Positions 50,006-59,428 are shown, counted from the stretch's first letter. The stretch: 64,000 bases of DNA from Psychromonas algarum (GCF_004376845.1 NZ_SNUW01000010.1:62001-126000); one strand, 5' to 3'. A program made the numbers and translations. The notes: generated from the letters alone by a model not told the origin.

Positions 50006-52120
50006 TTATTGTCCTTTTGCTTTCTCTAAGGCGGTAATAACATCATCACTATTTAAAATAGTTGATAGCTCAATACCCTTGGGAGCACCAGGCCCATATA
50101 CAATATTAAACGGAACACCATAACGACCAAATGATTGTAAATAAGCAGTCACGGAGTTTGAGCGTACCGTCCAGTCACCTTTCATCGCGATGACACCACC
50201 TTCTTGTAACGCGCTATAAACAGGGTCTTGTAATATCACACCAACTTTATTTGCTTTACAAGTTACACACCAGTCGGCAGTCACATCCACAAAAACAACA
50301 TTGCCTTGCTTAACTTGTTGTTGAATTATTTGTGTATTTAATGGCTGCCAGACAATGTCATCATGCAATGGGCTTGCCCAATATTTTGATGTCAAACTAC
50401 CTACAATAAATATAACTGCGGCAACGAGTAGTAAACTTGAAAAGACAATGGTTAAAACTCTTACACCATGCTTTTTTAGGATCAATAGGGCAAATAAAAG
50501 TAAGATAACCAAGGCAACTAAGACTGTATAAAAACCACCAATAAAGCTATCTAATAAACTCACCAACCATAAACAAGTCGCTAAAATCAGTAATCCAAAA
50601 ATAAGCTTAACTGAGCCCATCCATTTGCCAGGTTTTGGCAGTAATAAAGCAATACTTGGGAATATTGCAATCAATAACCAAGGTAAAGCCATTCCTAAAC
50701 CTAAGGCAGTGAAAACTGCAAATAATTGCCACATCGAAGCGCCTAAAGCAAACGCAACAGCTGTACCTAAGAAAGGTGCACTACAAGGTGTTGCTAATAA
50801 TGTTGCAAACATGCCCTGTAAATAATGTCCAAAGTATGAATGACCACCTTTTGTTGCTAACCAAGTTTGCATTGAAGAAGGTAATTGAATTTCAAACAAA
50901 CCTAACATATTGGCGGTAAATAAGGCGGTGATCACCACCATTACGGCGATAAAATAAGGGTTTTGAAATTGAATCCCCCAACCTAATGCTTCACCTGAAA
51001 GTTTGAGCAATCCTAAAAATGCAGCAAGTAGCCAAAATGAACTTAAAATGCCAACACTAGAGGCTAAAAATTGTTTTCTTATTTGCGAACGCTGACTACG
51101 ATCAACACCTAATACAGAACTAAGTTTCATCCCTAATACAGGTAAAACACAGGGCATAATATTTAAAATCAAACCACCTAAAAGTGCAATTAAAAAGATA
51201 GACGCTAACGACGCTCCACTAGTATCAACAGCTTGATTTCCTAATGTACTCACTATTTCAACCGCAGTATTAGCATCCACAACGGTAATATTAATATCTG
51301 CATTAGTAAGGTCGACCTCTCCGCCCCAACTACTTACATCAAAGACAGCAGTTAGTTTTTTGTCTGCTACTGAAATTTTCGGTTTAGAGAAAAACACATC
51401 AAGTAATTTAGGCTCATGACTATCAATAAAAAGATCTGGGGACTGCCAATCAATTTTGTGTGATAGCTGAACTACAATCTGTTGTTCTAATTGATTCCAA
51501 TAAGTTTCCAGGCCTGTAATATTTGCACTATTTTTTTGTTCTTTAATTGCTTCTTGAGTCACCAATATTGGCACACTACTCACTGCTTGGGCATAAGCAA
51601 AGGCCACGTCATCATTGGTATGTAAAAAAGCAGGGTCAAAGCTTAAATCAATATCATAATCAGTTAATACACAGATTGTGGTACAAGAAGCTAAAGTCAT
51701 CACTCCCTGTAAATGGCTGACTTTTTGGCTATCTTCAAGAGTAAGCTTAATTGGAAAATGTATTTGTCCTTTATAACCAACAGTTTCTACGCCTAATACC
51801 GGATAACGTTTTGGTGCAGGCCATGACCAGTCAACAGCTTTAATATTAGTGGATTTAGATGTCCATTCAAAAGTAGGGGCAACACCGCCTTCACCAGGAG
51901 AACGCCAATAGGTTTTCCAGTCACCTTCTAATGAAACATTTAATAAAGCATTAACAGTATGTAACTGAGGATCAGTTTGTCCTGTTAACTGTAAATTAAC
52001 TTTAACCGGTGGATGATTAAAATTACTCACCCATCCTGTTTCAGGAGTTGCAGCAAAGCTATTACCGGTAAAAAAACTAAGCAGTAAAAAAATGAAAAAA
52101 TAAGACTTAACAAAGGCCAT
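50006..52120 (-). CDS. ScsB/DsbD-family thiol:disulfide interchange protein
   Basis: Carries electrons from cytoplasmic thioredoxin across the inner membrane to periplasmic partners; ScsB proteins are linked to copper tolerance. 704 residues: signal peptide to SFA near residue 23, a large periplasmic N-terminal part (VLTDYDIDLSFDP and CTTIC, a Cys pair near 150), an eight-span membrane domain with CVLPVLG and CSAPFLG cysteines, and a C-terminal thioredoxin domain with DVTADWCVTCKANK. The N-terminal domain and partner gene favour ScsB over canonical DsbD. Confidence 0.87.
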   Translation of the reverse strand: MAFVKSYFFIFLLLSFFTGNSFAATPETGWVSNFNHPPVKVNLQLTGQTDPQLHTVNALLNVSLEGDWKTYWRSPGEGGVAPTFEWTSKSTNIKAVDWSWPAPKRYPVLGVETVGYKGQIHFPIKLTLEDSQKVSHLQGVMTLASCTTICVLTDYDIDLSFDPAFLHTNDDVAFAYAQAVSSVPILVTQEAIKEQKNSANITGLETYWNQLEQQIVVQLSHKIDWQSPDLFIDSHEPKLLDVFFSKPKISVADKKLTAVFDVSSWGGEVDLTNADINITVVDANTAVEIVSTLGNQAVDTSGASLASIFLIALLGGLILNIMPCVLPVLGMKLSSVLGVDRSQRSQIRKQFLASSVGILSSFWLLAAFLGLLKLSGEALGWGIQFQNPYFIAVMVVITALFTANMLGLFEIQLPSSMQTWLATKGGHSYFGHYLQGMFATLLATPCSAPFLGTAVAFALGASMWQLFAVFTALGLGMALPWLLIAIFPSIALLLPKPGKWMGSVKLIFGLLILATCLWLVSLLDSFIGGFYTVLVALVILLLFALLILKKHGVRVLTIVFSSLLLVAAVIFIVGSLTSKYWASPLHDDIVWQPLNTQIIQQQVKQGNVVFVDVTADWCVTCKANKVGVILQDPVYSALQEGGVIAMKGDWTVRSNSVTAYLQSFGRYGVPFNIVYGPGAPKGIELSTILNSDDVITALEKAKGQ

Positions 52121-52476
52121 GCAAACTCCAAAAACTACAAAAATTTAACTAGCTGAAATAAAAACCACAGTAAAGGTTATCTGTCATAAATAAACCTTAT
52201 TTCACGTTAATCGTGAGATAGAAAGTACACAACGTCGATGAGACAGATTCAAACTAAAAAGGTTCTTCCTTCGACATTGACAAGACCATGTTTATTCAAA
52301 ACTTATTGCATATTTTTTGAAAAAAATTCAAGTAAATAAGCAGAGTTTTCAAACAAAGAGTATTTTGAGAATATTAACATAGCCTTAATAGAATAAATAA
52401 AGCCGCACGTGTTGCTGTTCTTGTTTAAAATCGTTATAACTTAATTACCTCATCATTTTTTAATATGGATCCTCTT
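52121..52476. other. Intergenic region upstream of ldhA
   Basis: About 356 bases without a coding frame. A short inverted repeat ATTTCACG-N5-CGTGAGAT lies near 52199-52219 and another (AAGGTT...AACCTT) near 52173-52198. The ldhA promoter candidate is at 52412-52440. Confidence 0.5.
52412..52440 (+). promoter_or_regulatory. Candidate sigma-70 promoter for ldhA
   Basis: TTGCTG (52412-52417), 17-base spacer, TATAAC (52435-52440), ending 36 bases before the chosen ldhA start. Confidence 0.55.
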
Positions 52477-53466
52477 ATGAAAGTCGCAATGTTCAGTTCT
52501 CGTAGTTATGATATTCAGCATTTTGAGCCATTAGCTTCAGATGCCATCAGTATTAATTTTTTCGATACTCAGTTAAACCAACAAACTGCAACACTAGCAA
52601 CAGGTTATGATGCGGTGTGTGCTTTTGTAAATGATGATTTAAGCGCTCCTGTTTTAACACTACTTAATGAAATCGGTATTAAATATATTGCGATGCGTTG
52701 TGCAGGTTTTAATAATATTGATTTAGATTGTGCAAATGATCTGGGTATTACTATTGTTCGTGTACCAGCCTACTCACCAGAAGCCGTTGCAGAACATGCT
52801 ATTGCACTATTAATGACCATTAATCGCCGTACTCACAAAGCTTACCAACGTACTCGTGATGCAAACTTCTCGTTAGAAGGTTTAGTTGGGTTTAACCTAC
52901 ACGGTAAAACGGTTGGTATTATTGGTACAGGTAAAATTGGGGTAGCAACAATGGCTATTTTCAAAGGCTTTGGTTGTAAAATATTAGCCTCTGACCCTTA
53001 CCCTTCAGAACACGCAAAAGCATTAGGAGCTGAATATGTCAGCTTAGAAACACTTTTTGCAAACAGTGATGTGATCAGTTTGCATTGCCCATTAACGAAT
53101 GAAAATAAGCATTTATTAAATAAAAACACATTCGCACTGATGAAAAATGGCGTCACCATTATTAATACAAGTCGTGGTGGATTATTAAATGCACATGATG
53201 CGATTGAAGCATTAAAATCAGGTCGTATTGGCGGATTAGGTTTAGATGTTTACGAAGAAGAAGAACAATTATTCTTTGGTGATCACTCAAGTGAAATTAT
53301 CACCGATGATATTTTCCGTCGATTATCTGCTTGTCACAATGTGATCTTTACAGGGCATCAAGCCTTTTTAACAAGAGAAGCATTAAATAGCATTGCACAA
53401 ACGACGCTAGATAATTTAAGCCAACTTAGTGCAGGTGAAAAATGTATCAATCAGGTACAAGCTTAA
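52477..53466 (+). CDS. ldhA: Fermentative D-lactate dehydrogenase
   Basis: Reduces pyruvate to D-lactate with NADH. The start ATG 52477 gives MKVAMFSS, matching the family start; an ATG four codons earlier has no ribosome site. 330 residues: Rossmann motif GIIGTGKIGVATM near 150, NTSRGG with the catalytic Arg, DVYEEE with Glu and TGHQAF with the catalytic His. Close to E. coli LdhA throughout, including RCAGFNNIDLD. A large inverted repeat follows. Confidence 0.96.
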   Translation: MKVAMFSSRSYDIQHFEPLASDAISINFFDTQLNQQTATLATGYDAVCAFVNDDLSAPVLTLLNEIGIKYIAMRCAGFNNIDLDCANDLGITIVRVPAYSPEAVAEHAIALLMTINRRTHKAYQRTRDANFSLEGLVGFNLHGKTVGIIGTGKIGVATMAIFKGFGCKILASDPYPSEHAKALGAEYVSLETLFANSDVISLHCPLTNENKHLLNKNTFALMKNGVTIINTSRGGLLNAHDAIEALKSGRIGGLGLDVYEEEEQLFFGDHSSEIITDDIFRRLSACHNVIFTGHQAFLTREALNSIAQTTLDNLSQLSAGEKCINQVQA

Positions 53467-53526
53467 ATTAATAAGTTATAGATAAAGTTATAATATAAAA
53501 GAAAATGGCTTTATCTACTGTGTTGC

Positions 53527-53581
53527 ATCTTGGTTCAATAGAAATAAAGAAACACTTTCATTATCTCTCCTGAACCAAGAT
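53527..53581. repeat. 11-bp inverted repeat downstream of ldhA
   Basis: ATCTTGGTTCA (53527-53537) and TGAACCAAGAT (53571-53581), with a 33-base interior that can form a small inner stem GAAA/TTTC. No clean T run follows, so its role as an ldhA terminator is uncertain. Confidence 0.6.
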
Positions 53582-53758
53582 TAATTTAAAAAATCCCTAT
53601 CAACAAAAAGCAAGTTTAAAAGACTAAAAAACTATTTAATCTAATCTTAGGCTCTATAATTCCCCTCTAAATAGGTACTATTTACATCAGCAAATTGTGC
53701 ATAAAGCTATTTTTAGTTTAAACTCGATCGATAAAATTAATTTCAAAGGAAAATCGAT

Positions 53759-54328
53759 ATGTCTGATAAAGTCTTTATTACTGCACAACAATTACTTGAA
53801 GACTCATTTCGTCTTGCTGCACAGGTTTATGACAGCGGCTTTAGACCACAATTTATTGTTGGTATTTGGCGAGGAGGTGCTCCAATTGGTATTGCAGTTC
53901 AAGAGTTCTTTGACTACAAAAAAGTAGAAACAGATCATATCGCAGTGCGTACTTCTTCTTATTACGGTATTGGCAAACAAAGTAAAACGATTAAAGTACA
54001 TGGTTTACATTACATTATTGAAAATGCCAATGCAGATGATGGTCTATTAATTGTTGATGATGTTTTTGATTCTGGCCGTAGTGTTGTAGCACTAACAGAG
54101 AAATTAACAGAAGTAATGCGCTTAAACATGCCACGCGACGTGCGTATCGCAACACCTTATTACAAGCCTAAAAACAAAGCTGTTGATATGGTACCTGATT
54201 ATTATATTCATGAATCTGAGGAATGGTTAGTTTTCCCTCATGAAGTTTCTGGCCTATCGATTGAAGAAATAGTTGAAGGTAAAAGTGACTTCCACAATAT
54301 TAAAGAATTATTTACTAAAGAAGATTAA
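53759..54328 (+). CDS. Purine-type phosphoribosyltransferase
   Basis: Type I phosphoribosyltransferase transferring ribose-phosphate from PRPP to a purine base. 189 residues; the PRPP-binding motif is LLIVDDVFDSGRSV near residue 97, and an N-terminal GIWRGGAPIG loop is typical of hypoxanthine/xanthine enzymes. The base preference cannot be read from sequence. AAAGGA ribosome site. Terminator downstream overlaps the end of acpH. Confidence 0.85.
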   Translation: MSDKVFITAQQLLEDSFRLAAQVYDSGFRPQFIVGIWRGGAPIGIAVQEFFDYKKVETDHIAVRTSSYYGIGKQSKTIKVHGLHYIIENANADDGLLIVDDVFDSGRSVVALTEKLTEVMRLNMPRDVRIATPYYKPKNKAVDMVPDYYIHESEEWLVFPHEVSGLSIEEIVEGKSDFHNIKELFTKED

Positions 54329-54353
54329 TCTGTAAATAAATATTCATTACATT

Positions 54354-54396
54354 AAAAGGAGACTAATACTAATTACAGTATTAGTCTCCTTTTTCG
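54354..54396. terminator. Bidirectional terminator overlapping the acpH 3' end
   Basis: Perfect 17-bp stem (54354-54370 and 54377-54393, core AGGAGACTAATACT), 6-base loop, T run after it. Its right arm contains the last codons and stop of acpH, so coding and terminator functions share sequence. Confidence 0.9.
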
Positions 54397-54989
54397 TATT
54401 CAAGAACAAACGCTTCACTCACTCTGAGTACATGCGCATATAATTCAAAAAATAAATCACTTAGATGAGTATAGTTTTCGCTTAATATCTTCCCTGTTTC
54501 AGCTAAGGGTGCCATACGTTCACTACGTGTTGCCATGCGCTTTAAAGCATATTCAATATTATCCATACCTTGGTATGACTCTAACCATTTATCTTGCCAG
54601 ACCCAAGTATTTATTCTTGTAAATCGCTCAGGTAAATGCACTTGCTCAGATTGAGTTTCAAGGATAATTTTTTGTTCTGATAACTGACAAAAATCAGCAA
54701 GAGATAGATGATGAAACTTGTTCCAATGCAAGGCTAAACAATGATCCCAAAACATATCCAAAGCAATCGGTGCATAACGTCGTAATACCTTAGGAAACAA
54801 CAACTTAGCAGAAAGCACTTGTGGGTGTTTATCAGTAAAGCTATCCACATAACGATGTAATCGAATACCTTGGACTATCTCAGCAGGAAACTGTTTATCA
54901 GGATCTCCTTTAACAAAGTCCCCTAAAAAGTTACCACTAAAACTGGTATCAGTGTGATCCGCTACATGTAAATGTGCAAGATAGTTCAT
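54381..54989 (-). CDS. acpH: Acyl carrier protein phosphodiesterase AcpH
   Basis: HD-like phosphodiesterase that removes the 4'-phosphopantetheine arm from ACP. The start is ATG 54989 (MNYLAHLHVA), with AAGG upstream; the TTG two codons earlier is rejected. 202 residues; NYLAHLH, SGNFLGDFVKG and the IRLHRYVDSFTD His/Asp block are the family signatures. Convergent with the phosphoribosyltransferase. Confidence 0.92.
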   Translation of the reverse strand: MNYLAHLHVADHTDTSFSGNFLGDFVKGDPDKQFPAEIVQGIRLHRYVDSFTDKHPQVLSAKLLFPKVLRRYAPIALDMFWDHCLALHWNKFHHLSLADFCQLSEQKIILETQSEQVHLPERFTRINTWVWQDKWLESYQGMDNIEYALKRMATRSERMAPLAETGKILSENYTHLSDLFFELYAHVLRVSEAFVLEYEKGD

Positions 54990-55021
54990 AATCAAATACC
55001 CTTTATATTAACTAATAAAAA

Positions 55022-55882
55022 TTACGAACTAACATGCCGTTTACTCACTAGAATGCCAATAAACACAATAGCAATACTTAACCATTGCCAAACTGTTAAT
55101 ACTTCGTTTAATAATAATGCAGATAATAATAACGCAAAAATAGGCACTAAATTAGAGAAAGCTGCTGCGGTCAATACAGAAGATCTAGCTAAAGCATAGT
55201 TATACATAGCATATGCCCCAAGTGTTACAGCAGAGCCTAAATAGATAATACTGATAAGTGCTTGGTAATTATGTTCTGTTGGTAAATCAATAAAGAATAA
55301 AAATGGTAAAAAGAAAATAGTACCCGCAAAACCCTGTAAAGCAATTAATGATAAAGCAGAATAACGATGTAATAAATGCTTAGTACTCACCACATAGAAG
55401 GCAGCACAAATCATTGCTAGAAGCTCTAAAGTATTACCTAACAAAGGATTAGGAGCTTGATCTGTATAAGGTGAAACCAAGCTTAATAAAACACTGCCTA
55501 CAATGCATAAACTAAACCCAAGAACAATGCTTTTACTGAGTTTTTCCTTTATTAAAAAGAACGCAAAAAAAGCAACCATCAGAGGTAAAGATGCAACAAT
55601 AACACCTGCTTGTGAAGCAGAAGTATATTGCATTGCATAACCTTCAAACAAAAAATACAAACATGGCTCTGCTAAGGACATCACTAGTAACCACTTCCAA
55701 TCACCCTTTTGATACTCGAAGCGTTTAACCCAACGCCACAAGCACAAACAGATAACAAAAGTCAGTAACATACGTAAAAAAATAACAAATGTAGGAGGGT
55801 AAACAGCAATAGCCGCTTTTAAGGCCACAAAGGAACTACCCCATAAAAAAGTAGCGACTAAAAAACACAATGCAACAGGCAT
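55022..55882 (-). CDS. EamA/DMT superfamily transporter
   Basis: Inner-membrane metabolite exporter of unknown substrate. 286 residues with ten predicted membrane spans in two EamA repeats (WGSSFVALKAA near residue 14; second repeat near AMICAAFYVVSTKHLL). Upstream of acpH on the same strand, 32 bases apart. Confidence 0.88.
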   Translation of the reverse strand: MPVALCFLVATFLWGSSFVALKAAIAVYPPTFVIFLRMLLTFVICLCLWRWVKRFEYQKGDWKWLLVMSLAEPCLYFLFEGYAMQYTSASQAGVIVASLPLMVAFFAFFLIKEKLSKSIVLGFSLCIVGSVLLSLVSPYTDQAPNPLLGNTLELLAMICAAFYVVSTKHLLHRYSALSLIALQGFAGTIFFLPFLFFIDLPTEHNYQALISIIYLGSAVTLGAYAMYNYALARSSVLTAAAFSNLVPIFALLLSALLLNEVLTVWQWLSIAIVFIGILVSKRHVSS

Positions 55883-55964
55883 AATAATCTCTAAACAAAT
55901 AGAAGGATCCTACCACTAGCAATACATTACTGGTAATAATAACTACCTCTCATTATGTATTATT

Positions 55965-56459
55965 TTATGATTCAATTTCCTGTCTATATAATGAAAAGCC
56001 TCTTGCTTGATAATTAGCTAAAGCACTCGGATGATCTAAGCTACAAGTATGTACCCATAGACGTTTGGCATCACAAACAGACCAAGCTTGTTTAATCGCA
56101 TAAGATAATAAATACCCGCCAAAACCTTTACCAATAAATGCAGGCGCTAACCCAAAATACTTAATTTCTACTTCTTGCTCATCACTCACTTCTAACTCAA
56201 AGTAACCTGCAATTGCACCTTGATAATAAGCAACCCAAGTACGTAAATTATCGCGCTCACTATAAGCTTTCCAAGCTTCATCAGTATCGTTCTTTTTATC
56301 AAACCACTGCCATGCTTCACCAATTAAAGAATATAAAAATCGATTAAAACGATATTCTTTAATCTCAGCTTCACAAATAGTTAACCCTGCTACAACAGGT
56401 TTTTCTTTAAGGTCACTTGCTTGCTGCATTTCTAAATAATAAATTGTCACGTCACTCAT
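55965..56459 (-). CDS. GNAT family N-acetyltransferase
   Basis: 164 residues; the acetyl-CoA motif is AFIGKGFGGYLLSYAIKQAW near residue 109, followed by the LDHPSALANYQARGF helix. Substrate unknown. AAGGAAAAG ribosome site; 25 bases after the XRE-cupin regulator gene, so probably transcribed with it. Confidence 0.88.
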   Translation of the reverse strand: MSDVTIYYLEMQQASDLKEKPVVAGLTICEAEIKEYRFNRFLYSLIGEAWQWFDKKNDTDEAWKAYSERDNLRTWVAYYQGAIAGYFELEVSDEQEVEIKYFGLAPAFIGKGFGGYLLSYAIKQAWSVCDAKRLWVHTCSLDHPSALANYQARGFSLYRQEIES

Positions 56460-56484
56460 TTCTTTTCCTTACGATGTAAGCACG

Positions 56485-57024
56485 TTATTTAGGGTAATAA
56501 ATAATATTAAAAAAACGTAAAGGTACATCGCCAATATTACGGTAAGCATGTGCTTGATCTGCTACAAACTTGGCTTTATCTCCTACTTGCAACGTTTTCC
56601 ATTCGCTTCCTAATAAATATTGCATACTCCCACTCAGCACAACAATATGTTCAATAACACCGGTTTGATGCGCTTCTGAATATTGTTCATGGCCTACAGC
56701 TAAACACAGATCAAATACTTCCATTGCCGTATTTTTATCAAATTCAAAAACAGTCTCAATACAAATAGACTGATTTTCATCAAATCCTTTGGCATTTAGG
56801 TTTTGCTTATTTTCATATCCTAAAAAGTCCGATAAAGGTAATGAAAACCCAGTTGCTATTTTCCAGAGTTTTGCAATGGTAGGGCTGGATTCTCCACGTT
56901 CAATTTGTCCCAGCATCGCTTTTGAAACACCACAATGTTGACTCGCTAAATCTAAGCTCCAGCCTTTTTCCGAACGTGCTTTTTTGAGTTGTGTTGCTAC
57001 CGTTGTGTTAATTAAATTTGTCAT
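56485..57024 (-). CDS. XRE-family regulator with C-terminal cupin domain
   Basis: DNA-binding regulator, probably sensing a small ligand. The start is ATG 57024 with AAGG upstream; the longer frame reaches into the divergent promoter. 179 residues: helix-turn-helix at about 8-65 (GWSLDLASQHCGVSKAMLGQIERGESSPTI) and a cupin at about 100-178. It is divergent from a BenE-type transporter, the same arrangement as E. coli ydcN(sutR)-ydcO, suggesting that it controls the transporter. Confidence 0.9.
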   Translation of the reverse strand: MTNLINTTVATQLKKARSEKGWSLDLASQHCGVSKAMLGQIERGESSPTIAKLWKIATGFSLPLSDFLGYENKQNLNAKGFDENQSICIETVFEFDKNTAMEVFDLCLAVGHEQYSEAHQTGVIEHIVVLSGSMQYLLGSEWKTLQVGDKAKFVADQAHAYRNIGDVPLRFFNIIYYPK

Positions 57025-57094
57025 AATTACCTTGTGCGCTATAACAGTCAATGTTAGTTTAATATATTATACGTTAAAACGCACGGAGTCCCGC
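57025..57094. promoter_or_regulatory. Divergent promoter region of the XRE-cupin and BenE genes
   Basis: Seventy bases between the two starts. An AT-rich near-symmetric element, GTTTAA-N10-GTTAAAAC at about 57056-57080, is a candidate operator for the XRE-cupin protein; this is inference. Confidence 0.4.
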
Positions 57095-58288
57095 ATGAAA
57101 AAATTTTGGCAACAGATAAATCCTATCATTGCAATTATGAGCGCAGGCTTAATGACTGTTATTGTTGGATTTTCTAGTTCTGTAGCATTGATCTATCAAT
57201 CCGTCATTAGCTTAGGAGGTGATGCAAACCTAGTTGCAAGCTGGTTTTTAGCCTTAGGCGTGTCCATGGGGATTTTAAGTATCATACTGTCACGCTATTA
57301 CCGTATACCCATCTTAATTGCGTGGTCAACACCAGGAGCGGCTTTCTTAATTGCTAATGCACAAGGTTTTACACTTCATCAAGCGGTCGCAGGATTTATT
57401 CTCTGTGCATTTTTATTGTGTATTTTCCCTCTATTGATGCCGCTGGATAAATTATTTAAATGGTTACCTTCACAACTGGCATCTGCAATGTTAGTGGGTA
57501 TTTTATTAAATTTTGGATTTTCTATTTTTGAGCAAATGAATTTACAGCCAATGTTAATTATTGTCATGTTTATCAGTTATTTATTAGGGAAACGGTTTGC
57601 TCCACAATGGGCATTATTAATTGTTATATTGGTCTCTGTTATATTCGCTTGGCAACTGCAACTAATTGATAATAAAACTATTGAATGGCAATGGAGTCAG
57701 TGGCAATTTATACAACCGGACTTTTCATGGTCAGTTTTTATTGGTATCAGCCTACCTTTATTTATCATCACTACAGCTGCACAAAATCTCCCCGGGATTG
57801 CTATGTTGCAGAGCTTTGGCTATCAAGCACCTATTAAACATATTCTATCCATTACTGGTTTGTGCAATATCATCGCAGCACCTTTTGGTGCTTATGCAAT
57901 AAACCTTGCGGCCATTAGTTCTTCTATCTGTATGACAGAAAACGTACATCCAGATCCTAAAAAACGTTATTGGGCGACTATTTTTGCTGGTTTTTTATAT
58001 CTGTTATTAGGTTTCTTTTCTGCTTATATTATGGCGTGGTTTGCATTATTACCAAATTCACTGATCTTAGCTTTGGCTGGTATTGCTTTATTTTCCACCA
58101 TTACTCATAGCTTGCAACAAAGTATTAATAGTGAGCATAAGCATGTAAATGAAGCGGCAGTTATTACATTATTAATCACTGCATCTCCCCTTTCCTTATG
58201 GGGTTTGAACTCTGTCATTTGGGGAATAATTGGCGGTTTATTAGTTTTAATCATTAATCAATTACGCTTTAATAAAAAAGCAAAGTAG
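57095..58288 (+). CDS. BenE/YdcO family transporter
   Basis: Multi-span inner-membrane transporter of the benzoate/H+ symporter family; the true substrate is unknown. The start is ATG 57095 with GGAG seven bases upstream; the longer frame runs into the opposite regulator gene. 398 residues, about 11-12 membrane spans, with IAIMSAGLMTVIVGFSSSVAL and AWSTPGAAFLI as family signatures. Its homologue in E. coli is also divergent from an XRE-cupin regulator. Confidence 0.9.
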   Translation: MKKFWQQINPIIAIMSAGLMTVIVGFSSSVALIYQSVISLGGDANLVASWFLALGVSMGILSIILSRYYRIPILIAWSTPGAAFLIANAQGFTLHQAVAGFILCAFLLCIFPLLMPLDKLFKWLPSQLASAMLVGILLNFGFSIFEQMNLQPMLIIVMFISYLLGKRFAPQWALLIVILVSVIFAWQLQLIDNKTIEWQWSQWQFIQPDFSWSVFIGISLPLFIITTAAQNLPGIAMLQSFGYQAPIKHILSITGLCNIIAAPFGAYAINLAAISSSICMTENVHPDPKKRYWATIFAGFLYLLLGFFSAYIMAWFALLPNSLILALAGIALFSTITHSLQQSINSEHKHVNEAAVITLLITASPLSLWGLNSVIWGIIGGLLVLIINQLRFNKKAK

Positions 58289-58323
58289 ATATACATATAT
58301 TTCAGTAACAAAACTAGAACTGC

Positions 58324-58491
58324 TTATTTCGAACTCTGTGCTTTATCTGTATCTACAGTAATTTTCTTATCTTTTTTTAAACATGGTTGCTGATCATCAT
58401 CAGCAATAGGATCACTACAACAACTCCCCAAGTGGACCTTTGCTAGCCATTGTTGTAGTTCTTCTTCTGTTGGTTTCTTTTTATTGCTCAT
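58324..58491 (-). CDS. Small Cys-containing protein of unknown function
   Basis: 55 residues from ATG 58491 (with AGAG about nine bases upstream); a TTG and an ATG further out are less likely. Contains a CC pair and one more Cys (GSCCSDPIADDDQQPC) and a charged, lysine-rich tail. No membrane span. Forty bases downstream of the zinc-ribbon protein gene on the same strand, so perhaps co-transcribed. I do not recognise it. Confidence 0.55.
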   Translation of the reverse strand: MSNKKKPTEEELQQWLAKVHLGSCCSDPIADDDQQPCLKKDKKITVDTDKAQSSK

Positions 58492-58531
58492 GATATTCAT
58501 CTCTGACAGCAACTATTTATTGTGATTGTTA

Positions 58532-59185
58532 TTATATGCCTATGCTATCTAGTATTTCTAGAAATACTGCTTCACGTGTTTTTGCTGTTAAATTAGGATA
58601 TAAACGACATAATCTAATAGCTTGGCTAAATTTATTTTTACCTAAAACACTTAATACACGGGTAAATAATGCTTCATCCAAAAAGAAGGTTTTAACTGCG
58701 TGTACTACAGCATCATCTAATGAAGTATAAATGACACCGTCAAATTCAAAACTTTCGTTATCACTATCAACTTCTAACACATGATTATTAATCACTAAGG
58801 GCCAACCTTGATAATTGATACGTGCTTGCATCATTTCAAACATTGGCCAAGCACTGCGCTTAAAACCTTCAAAGGCACTACCTTCTAATTCTGATTCTTC
58901 AAGTTCTTGTTTTGTCCACTTAGAGCCAATACTTAATACTTTCTGATGTTTAACCACTAAAGCTTGTTTAATTGCATCACGATAACCATAAATAGAAGGA
59001 AATGCAGAGCGTTTAACAATACCAGCACACTCTTTACAACTAGGTAAACTAAGGGGGTGATGATTTAAAATGTTAATTTCATATTCATGTTGAGGGAATT
59101 TAATTTTCTTATCACTGGGTTCGCCACAAAACCAACAGGTATTACGATAATTAAACGGAATTTCGATAGCAGAGAAAGTGGCCAT
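58532..59185 (-). CDS. Uncharacterised protein with an N-terminal zinc-ribbon-like motif
   Basis: 217 residues, not recognised as a named family. CWFCGEPS near residue 17 and CKEC near 50 form a plausible four-Cys zinc site. The rest is soluble and mainly helical, ending in a region with AIRLCRLYPNLTAKTREAVF. No signal peptide. Codon use fits the genome. It is the last gene before the csrB locus. Confidence 0.75.
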   Translation of the reverse strand: MATFSAIEIPFNYRNTCWFCGEPSDKKIKFPQHEYEINILNHHPLSLPSCKECAGIVKRSAFPSIYGYRDAIKQALVVKHQKVLSIGSKWTKQELEESELEGSAFEGFKRSAWPMFEMMQARINYQGWPLVINNHVLEVDSDNESFEFDGVIYTSLDDAVVHAVKTFFLDEALFTRVLSVLGKNKFSQAIRLCRLYPNLTAKTREAVFLEILDSIGI

Positions 59186-59293
59186 ATTAAATACTCACAA
59201 AAAAGAAACTAGAGTACGTTTTGAAGTATCAATAATCAATGTTCTAATTTTCGAGAAGCATATTTAGAGGTGGTAATCGGTAACTTTTTAATA

Positions 59294-59428
59294 GCAATTA
59301 CAATAAGTATTTTATCTAAATTTTGTGCAAAAAAATAATTCAATTCTAGGCGTAAATTGAGATAAAGGGGGCGCTTCATTTGCGAAATTTATAACAAAGA
59401 AGTGAGTTGTTTTAACCAGTAAAATAGG
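59294..59428 (+). repeat. Second, diverged copy of the dispersed repeat, abutting csrB
   Basis: From GCAATTACAATAAGTA through TAACAAAGAAGTGAGTTGTT to AAAATAGG it follows the unit at 1274-1434 with many substitutions; the inner palindrome is degenerate and the terminal ATACCAAT/ATTGGTAT pair is lost. Its right end supplies the T-rich tail of the csrB terminator on the minus strand. Confidence 0.75.
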
